The notes below the pieces were generated by a model. The model was not told the DNA's origin and did not search any database. It was given only the letters and a program-made list of their open reading frames with translations. From Spirosoma rigui (GTDB taxonomy: Bacteria; Bacteroidota; Bacteroidia; Cytophagales; Spirosomataceae): DNA of 64,000 nucleotides. Location of the stretch: contig NZ_CP020105.1 of assembly GCF_002067135.1 (NCBI RefSeq), positions 1,860,001 through 1,924,000 of the forward strand, read 5' to 3'. Position numbers and translations under genes: made by a program. Of this stretch, positions 59,649-64,000 are shown piece after piece. Positions within the stretch are counted from its first letter, which is position 1. Every line of letters begins with the position of its first letter.

Positions 59649-60644
59649 ATGGAAAATAACGCAAACCTCAGCGATGGTGCTCAACAGGCCGATATTGTAT
59701 CGTCTGAACACGCCGAAACAATGTTCAGCGCCGACCAGGCCGAAACCAATATGGTCAAGCTGGTCGATGGTAAGCTGACGCCCATTGGCGATACCGAGTC
59801 TGACGTTTCTGACGATATGCCTCGCATTCGCCTGGGTAGCGACGAAGAACGGGCGCTCACCGGCGATGACAAAAAGAAATATGAAAACTCGGATGCTGCA
59901 TTGCGCGCGGGTAACGTCATTGATACGTCGGTGATGCCAAATGATCCCATTGCCGTGGGCGATATTACCGGCAATCCGGACGCGGGCTCGACCGTTGCTA
60001 CGGGTCTGCCGTCGGAAGATGCACCGGACCAGACCGAAGCCGGGAAAGATAGTACGCCGACGGGTTCATTTGGCGCGTGGGCTATGATTCCTCCAACGCC
60101 TGGTACTCCTGATCCCATGCAACCGGTGCCGGGTATTCCCGAAACACCGCCTTACAACCCGGTACCCGGTCCCGAAATTCCGGACCTTCCCGGAACGCCG
60201 AAACCCGAGAACCCTGAAATTCAGGAGCCCGATCAGCCCGACCGGTCACACGAGATCAACTCGGGTACTAACTTCGTTACTTATACGGCCGGTATTGTAG
60301 GTATCGATCCGGCGCAGGAACTGGAGCCGGGCGAAGCCGTACCGGGCAACCAGTACGAAGGTATGGGGACAGGCCCCGACGAAGAAGGCATGGAGGAAAA
60401 GCCGGACACCGGAAACTCCGCTCATCCGTATGACGTGAACGCAAAAGATGCCGATGAGTATCAACCCGGCGAACGTCCGGAAGAGGCTAAGGAAACGCGG
60501 CAGCTTCCCCGCGAAATGATGGACGAAAGCAGCGTTCAGGCGCAGGATATGGTATCCGGCTCTGACCGTTCCGATCAAAAGTCGACCGAAGGGCTGGACC
60601 GTAAATACAACGATCCGCAGGCGGCCCGCGATATGGCCAGCTAA
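59649..60644 (+). CDS. Acidic, Pro-rich disordered protein
   Basis: 331 residues without signal peptide, membrane helix or cysteine. Composition is dominated by Asp, Glu, Pro, Gly and Ser. A middle block of Pro repeats (about 150-205; PTPGTPDPMQPVPGIPETPP and PEIPDLPGTPKPENPEI) separates an acidic start (ADIVSSEHAETMFSADQAET) from a charged tail. It is probably intrinsically disordered. I do not recognise it. Bacteroidota carry similar hydrophilic proteins linked to desiccation or osmotic stress, but that is only by analogy. It is flanked by two long hairpins, so it is monocistronic. Confidence 0.6.
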   Translation: MENNANLSDGAQQADIVSSEHAETMFSADQAETNMVKLVDGKLTPIGDTESDVSDDMPRIRLGSDEERALTGDDKKKYENSDAALRAGNVIDTSVMPNDPIAVGDITGNPDAGSTVATGLPSEDAPDQTEAGKDSTPTGSFGAWAMIPPTPGTPDPMQPVPGIPETPPYNPVPGPEIPDLPGTPKPENPEIQEPDQPDRSHEINSGTNFVTYTAGIVGIDPAQELEPGEAVPGNQYEGMGTGPDEEGMEEKPDTGNSAHPYDVNAKDADEYQPGERPEEAKETRQLPREMMDESSVQAQDMVSGSDRSDQKSTEGLDRKYNDPQAARDMAS

Positions 60645-60662
60645 CCGATAACGGACCAGCGT

Positions 60663-60717
60663 AATGGGTCGACAACTTTGCCAAGGTGCTAAACGTTGGT
60701 AAAGTTGTCGACCCATT
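60663..60717 (+). terminator. 22-bp hairpin after the acidic Pro-rich gene
   Basis: Arms 60663-60684 and 60696-60717 pair over 22 bp with one G-T position, 19 bases after the stop. No T-run follows. Confidence 0.75.
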
Positions 60718-60769
60718 ATCGTTAAATACGGACCTTGTTTACCTTTAACCTACCAAACCGATAAGCCAC

Positions 60770-61462
60770 ATGAAAAAATTTTTGATTCCCTGCCTGCTGC
60801 TAAGTGTACTGGCAATGGCAACACCGCCCGGCAAAAAAGCCAAATGGACGAGTCTCTTCGATGGTAAAACAATTAAAGGCTGGCACAGCTACCACAAGGA
60901 TGGCGTTGTTGGCTGGTACGTCGAAGATGCATCGATGACACCCGACGGTACCGGTGGCGATTTGGTGACTGACAAGGAATACGAAAATTTTGAACTCGAG
61001 TTTGAGTTCAAAATACCAAAAGGCAGTAACAGTGGGGTCGTTTACAAAGTCATTGACGACCCAAATATCAAAAGCACTTACATGTCCGGGCCGGAATACC
61101 AGGTCATCGACGACAAAGGCTACGTTGATGGCGACGGGAAACCGTATAAACTGAAGGATACCCAGATGTCGGGTGCCAACTACGACGTTATTCCCCCGTC
61201 TGATTTCAACGCCATTAAAACCCCCGGCGAGTGGAACAAAGGCCGGATTCTGGTGAACAACAATCACGTTGAACACTACCTGAACGGTAAGAAAGTAGTA
61301 GAGTATGAGTACGGTTCCGATGCCTGGAAGGCTATGGTGGCTAAAAGCAAGTTTGCCAACTGGCCTTACATGCAGCCCCACGCTAAAGGGAAAATAGCGC
61401 TGCAAAACCACAGTCCAAAAGAGCGCGTCTGGTACCGTAACGTGCAGATTCGGGAACTGTAA
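60770..61462 (+). CDS. DUF1080 (3-keto-disaccharide hydrolase) exported protein
   Basis: 230 residues, signal peptide (MKKFLIPCLLLSVLAMATPP), then a compact DUF1080 domain: WTSLFDGKTIKGWHSYHKDG, DLVTDKEYENFELEFEFKIP, KGSNSGVVYKVIDD, PEYQVIDDKGYVDGDGKPYK, GEWNKGRILVNNNHVEHYLN, KIALQNHSPKERVWYRNVQI. The mature protein is the shortest of the four family members here and differs from the others around the GNSGIYLQ motif (NSGVVYKV). Unlike the members at 21-24 and 45 kb it has no dehydrogenase or isomerase gene beside it. Confidence 0.9.
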   Translation: MKKFLIPCLLLSVLAMATPPGKKAKWTSLFDGKTIKGWHSYHKDGVVGWYVEDASMTPDGTGGDLVTDKEYENFELEFEFKIPKGSNSGVVYKVIDDPNIKSTYMSGPEYQVIDDKGYVDGDGKPYKLKDTQMSGANYDVIPPSDFNAIKTPGEWNKGRILVNNNHVEHYLNGKKVVEYEYGSDAWKAMVAKSKFANWPYMQPHAKGKIALQNHSPKERVWYRNVQIREL

Positions 61463-61478
61463 GCAAACTGCATTTCGT

Positions 61479-61549
61479 GCAAACGGGCGGGTGGAACGGT
61501 GTACAGGGAAGTTACTTTTCTCGGTGCATCGCTCCACCCGCCCGTTTGC
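61479..61549. terminator. Perfect 17-bp hairpin between convergent genes
   Basis: Arms 61479-61495 and 61533-61549 pair perfectly around a 37-base loop, between the DUF1080 gene and the leftward arfB gene. No T-run is present on the rightward side. Confidence 0.75.
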
Positions 61550-61560
61550 TGTGTTCAGCG

Positions 61561-61965
61561 CTAGGAGAAATCGATTTTCTTCCGGTTTGCCTTGATATCG
61601 CCTTTGTGCTTTTTGTTGGCAATGCGCTCGGCCACGGCCGATTTTGACGGCTTGGTAGCCCGGCGTGCTTTTGGCTTTTCAAATGCTTTCTCGATCAGCC
61701 GAAGAAATTTTTTTGTCACCTTCTCTCTATTGGCGAGCTGAGTCCGCTCGGTTTGGTGAGTCAGCACCAACTCGCCTTCGGTGGTCAGCTTCGTGGCCAG
61801 TTTCTCCAGCAGGGTAGCCCGTTGCTCATCGGTCAGCAGGGCTGAGTCGCGTACGCTAAAACGCAGTTCGGCCTTCGTTGCCACCTTGTTTACGTTTTGT
61901 CCACCTGCGCCCCCGCTGCGCGCAAACTGGTAATGAACATCGGGAAGGAGTTGATTTGGATTCAT
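61561..61965 (-). CDS. arfB: Ribosome-rescue peptidyl-tRNA hydrolase ArfB
   Basis: 134 residues of the class I release-factor-like family without codon-recognition domain. The catalytic GGQ is at residues 21-23 in FARSGGAGGQNVNKVATKAE, and the C-terminal tail is highly basic (KPKARRATKPSKSAVAERIA, NKKHKGDIKANRKK), as needed to probe the mRNA channel of a stalled ribosome. It hydrolyses peptidyl-tRNA on stalled ribosomes. The ATG at 61965 begins MNPNQLLPDVHYQF, the usual N terminus; the upstream frame adds 15 residues without support. Confidence 0.93.
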   Translation of the reverse strand: MNPNQLLPDVHYQFARSGGAGGQNVNKVATKAELRFSVRDSALLTDEQRATLLEKLATKLTTEGELVLTHQTERTQLANREKVTKKFLRLIEKAFEKPKARRATKPSKSAVAERIANKKHKGDIKANRKKIDFS

Positions 61966-62177
61966 GTGTGTGGTGATCGTACCGAAGCCACAACACGTGT
62001 GGTTGATCAATGTTCCCCGATCAGGTCTTATCTACCCGAAAGAGGAGTGGGCTTTGGGTAAGTTTTAACGAAAAGAGGAAAAAGTCTACAAACATTATAG
62101 GATTATGCGCGGTTGGGAAAGGGCCGGTCAGTTGATGGGCACTCACGTTATGAACAACCAACAAAACTAATTGTATC

Positions 62178-62558
62178 ATGATTTCGAAGGATCAAAATCA
62201 GATCTCACTGATTGAACAGACAGTGACTACGTTCGACAGCGGTATCAGTACCGTTGAACCGCAGGATGGTATTTCGATCATCGATAAATGGCTCGATCGG
62301 CTCGACGAAGCCGGTGACGACGCAACCGACGAGATTGCCGATACGCTTGAAGAGCTACGTGCCGAACTCGATCCGCACCAAACCCAGGGCCAACCCGACG
62401 CGTCGGCCATTGCCGATATTTTGCAGGATCTGATTGACCAGACGCAGTCTGTCATGGAGTCGGCCGAGGCCAGCGCCGAGCAAACGGAACTGTCGCAGCT
62501 GGTTGCAACGCTGGAGAACCTGCACCGGCAGATCGCGGCCAGTGTGCAGTCGAATTAG
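62178..62558 (+). CDS. Small acidic helical protein, tandem family member 1
   Basis: 126 residues, acidic, nearly all helix, no signal peptide or cysteine. The shared core reads VEPQDGISIIDKWLDRLDEA, then a helix IADTLEELRAELDPHQ, then ASAIADILQDLIDQTQSVM and ELSQLVATLENLHRQIA. The same order occurs in the next two rightward genes. I do not recognise the family. The second copy follows after a 44-base gap, so these two are probably co-transcribed. Role unknown; abundant small acidic proteins of this kind may be stress-related, but that is a guess. Confidence 0.7.
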   Translation: MISKDQNQISLIEQTVTTFDSGISTVEPQDGISIIDKWLDRLDEAGDDATDEIADTLEELRAELDPHQTQGQPDASAIADILQDLIDQTQSVMESAEASAEQTELSQLVATLENLHRQIAASVQSN

Positions 62559-62602
62559 CAGATTCGCCTAGTAATCAACCAACACCCTTACCAACGAACA
62601 CA

Positions 62603-63328
62603 ATGGCACTTGATCAACACGCGGCCAATCTGGTCACGACAACCGTAAATGCCTTCAACGGCGACGCAACGAGCGTTTCTCCGGTTGATGGAATATCGCT
62701 CATCGACAGCTGGATTGCTGCCCTGAAGAACAGCGATCAGGATACCGAATCAGTAGCCGGTGGCCTGAATGAACTCAAAGCGGAGCTACAGAGTGGCAAT
62801 CCGAACGGAAATCGTATTCAGGAACTGCTGGGTTACATGGTCAGTCAGGCCAGAGAGGTGGCTTCATCGGCCGATACCGACGTAAGTACTAAACTCAATC
62901 CACTGATCGAAGCCCTTCAGGGATTCAGTCAGCAACTGGGTGGATCGGAGAAACTAAGCGCCATGGCTATTGACCCATCCAACGACGTTATGCCCGGTGA
63001 ATCGGGCGGGCAGGCACCCATGACAAGCACTGTTGGGGGTGAATCGACCACGAGTGGCGCGGGCGCATCGTCACTGCGCGATGGGGAAGACGACGAGTCG
63101 TCGAACCGGAACGGCGGTACGCTGGACAACGGATCGGCTCCGGCCGCTGCACCTACCACGGGAAGCGAAGGCGCTGAACAGCAGGACGGTGGGTCATACG
63201 GTTCCGGCTACGGCACGGGATCGGATGGCGACGACTACGGTTCGAATTCCGGTACCCAGCGTTCGGGTGTTTCGGGCGGCACCGCCGAATCGGGCAGTGC
63301 ATCGTCGGGCGGTCGCTCGCAGTATTAG
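62603..63328 (+). CDS. Tandem family member 2, with long Ser/Gly-rich tail
   Basis: 241 residues. The first 115 contain the family core (VSPVDGISLIDSWIAALKNS, VAGGLNELKAELQSGNPNGN, RIQELLGYMVSQAREVASSA, LNPLIEALQGFSQQLG). The remaining 125 residues are a Ser/Gly/Ala/Thr/Asp-rich tail (SGAGASSLRDGEDDESSNRN, SYGSGYGTGSDGDDYGSNSG) that is probably disordered. Copies 1 and 3 lack it, so it was gained here or lost there. No membrane segment is present. Confidence 0.7.
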   Translation: MALDQHAANLVTTTVNAFNGDATSVSPVDGISLIDSWIAALKNSDQDTESVAGGLNELKAELQSGNPNGNRIQELLGYMVSQAREVASSADTDVSTKLNPLIEALQGFSQQLGGSEKLSAMAIDPSNDVMPGESGGQAPMTSTVGGESTTSGAGASSLRDGEDDESSNRNGGTLDNGSAPAAAPTTGSEGAEQQDGGSYGSGYGTGSDGDDYGSNSGTQRSGVSGGTAESGSASSGGRSQY

Positions 63329-63353
63329 CTACCGCGGGCCAAACCAGCCGGAA

Positions 63354-63407
63354 TGAGGTAATGGACAGACGAGACGCCGGGTGCGTACAGTTCGATCCAT
63401 TACCTCA
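63354..63407 (+). terminator. Hairpin between family members 2 and 3
   Basis: A perfect 12-bp stem (63354-63365 with 63396-63407), with further outer pairing ACCAG/CTGGT, 26 bases after the stop of member 2. It separates member 3 into its own transcript. No T-run follows. Confidence 0.65.
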
Positions 63408-63513
63408 ACTGGTTCTCAGGGGGTTTTGCCGGTTCTGGTTTGGTGCCTGAACAAACCACTGCCGGGTGGGTTTTAACGAAACAGAAACAGGAAAACCAGT
63501 TTACTCAACAGCT

Positions 63514-63876
63514 ATGGACAATCAACACACATCCCCGTCCGAGTCGCCGGCCACTGCGCTGATCGACGAAACAATTCGGGCTTTTGACCAGGGGCAGGCC
63601 GCGTCACCACAGGAGGGGATGTCACTCATTGCAAACTGGTTTTCATCTCTGGAAAACGAGACCGTCGCTGGCGATGTCATGGAGCCGCTGACGCAATTGC
63701 GCAACGAACTTCAGGGAGGAGCGCCCGATGCCAGTCGGCTACAACAACTGCTGACGGAGTTAGCCGACAAGACTGACCAGGTGGCCGATAAAGGAGAAGG
63801 CGACGTATCGTCGAGACTGACAACCCTGTCAACGGCACTACGTAATTTCGCTGGTCAGCTGTCAACCGCCGTGTAA
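63514..63876 (+). CDS. Small acidic helical protein, tandem family member 3
   Basis: 120 residues. The start at 63514 (MDNQHTSPSESPATALIDET) aligns with member 1; the frame is open back to 63466 without a matching extension. The core is conserved: ASPQEGMSLIANWFSSLENE, VMEPLTQLRNELQGGAPDAS, RLQQLLTELADKTDQVAD, SSRLTTLSTALRNFAGQLS. Together the three copies define the motif P-x-(D/E)-G-(I/M)-S-(L/I)-I-x-x-W followed by L-x-x-L-(R/K)-x-E-L. No gene is seen in the last 124 bases of the window. Confidence 0.7.
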   Translation: MDNQHTSPSESPATALIDETIRAFDQGQAASPQEGMSLIANWFSSLENETVAGDVMEPLTQLRNELQGGAPDASRLQQLLTELADKTDQVADKGEGDVSSRLTTLSTALRNFAGQLSTAV

Positions 63877-64000
63877 GGGCAGGTGTAAACCAATTCACGC
63901 GAATTCGTCTCCTGACGCTTTGATTATAAGGGGCTGGCAGTGGATAACCTGCAAGCTGGCGTACAGAAGCAGGCCCATTGGCTGGGCAACAAAATTGGAC

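Noticed and set aside
1..64000. CRISPR arrays, rRNA genes, insertion sequences or prophage
   Set aside because: No regularly spaced direct repeats of CRISPR type, no transposase or integrase motifs, no rRNA sequence and no phage structural genes were seen.

Overview
The window looks like chromosomal DNA from a member of the Bacteroidota, most probably a Cytophagales bacterium of the Spirosoma/Fibrella/Rudanella type. The grounds are a SusC/SusD outer-membrane pair, a PorT-type protein of the type IX secretion system, promoters of the TTG-N(19-21)-TAnnTTTG class instead of sigma70 boxes, few Shine-Dalgarno sequences, many exported lipoproteins, and four DUF1080 (3-keto-disaccharide hydrolase) proteins. 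The backbone is GC-rich. The species assignment is inference; no rRNA is present.

Layout. 1-7 kb: a receiver/glutaredoxin-like/thioredoxin-reductase-like fusion cut by the window edge, a membrane-anchored AraC regulator, two small lipoproteins, and a leftward group with a class 3 lipase and an outer-membrane phospholipase A. 7-12 kb: a TerB-like protein, then a UBP zinc-finger protein with egtB and egtD (ergothioneine synthesis) behind four 11-bp phased repeats, then an ECF sigma factor with two paralogous small membrane proteins. 12-24 kb: a haloperoxidase lipoprotein, SusD/SusC, a cytochrome c-linked dehydrogenase-like protein and two DUF1080 proteins. 24.6-28.8 kb: an AT-richer accessory segment ending at a tRNA-Val gene. 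It holds two degenerate stand-alone receivers, the remnant of a third, a vWA protein, a zincin-like zinc-knuckle protein and a UDG-like protein. 29-37 kb: a beta-propeller amidohydrolase, porT-ubiE, a membrane dipeptidase and a semialdehyde dehydrogenase. 36.7-41.5 kb: a MarR repressor divergent from an EmrA/EmrB/TolC-type efflux operon, with two operator-like repeats over the shared promoters. 41.5-64 kb: comB, gcvT, a double-TonB-domain protein, a Tat-exported 3-keto-sugar cassette (DUF1080, TIM-barrel isomerase, Gfo/Idh/MocA oxidoreductase), a DUF6600 protein, a serine hydrolase, an amidohydrolase, a DUF4097 protein, a large FAD/Fe-S oxidoreductase, an acidic Pro-rich protein, a fourth DUF1080 protein, arfB, and three tandem copies of an unnamed small acidic helical family.

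How genes work together. Three cooperative units are convincing: egtB-egtD; marR with the tripartite pump; and the oxidise/isomerise/hydrolyse 3-keto-glycoside set at 45-48.6 kb, possibly supplemented by the SusCD/cytochrome/DUF1080 block at 14-24 kb. The best candidate for something undescribed is the segment at 24.9-28.7 kb; the triplicated family at 62.2-63.9 kb is second. Most transcription units end in long, often perfect hairpins, and several of these lack a U tract.

Limits. All calls come from reading the sequence and translations by eye. No homology search, structure prediction or folding calculation was run.
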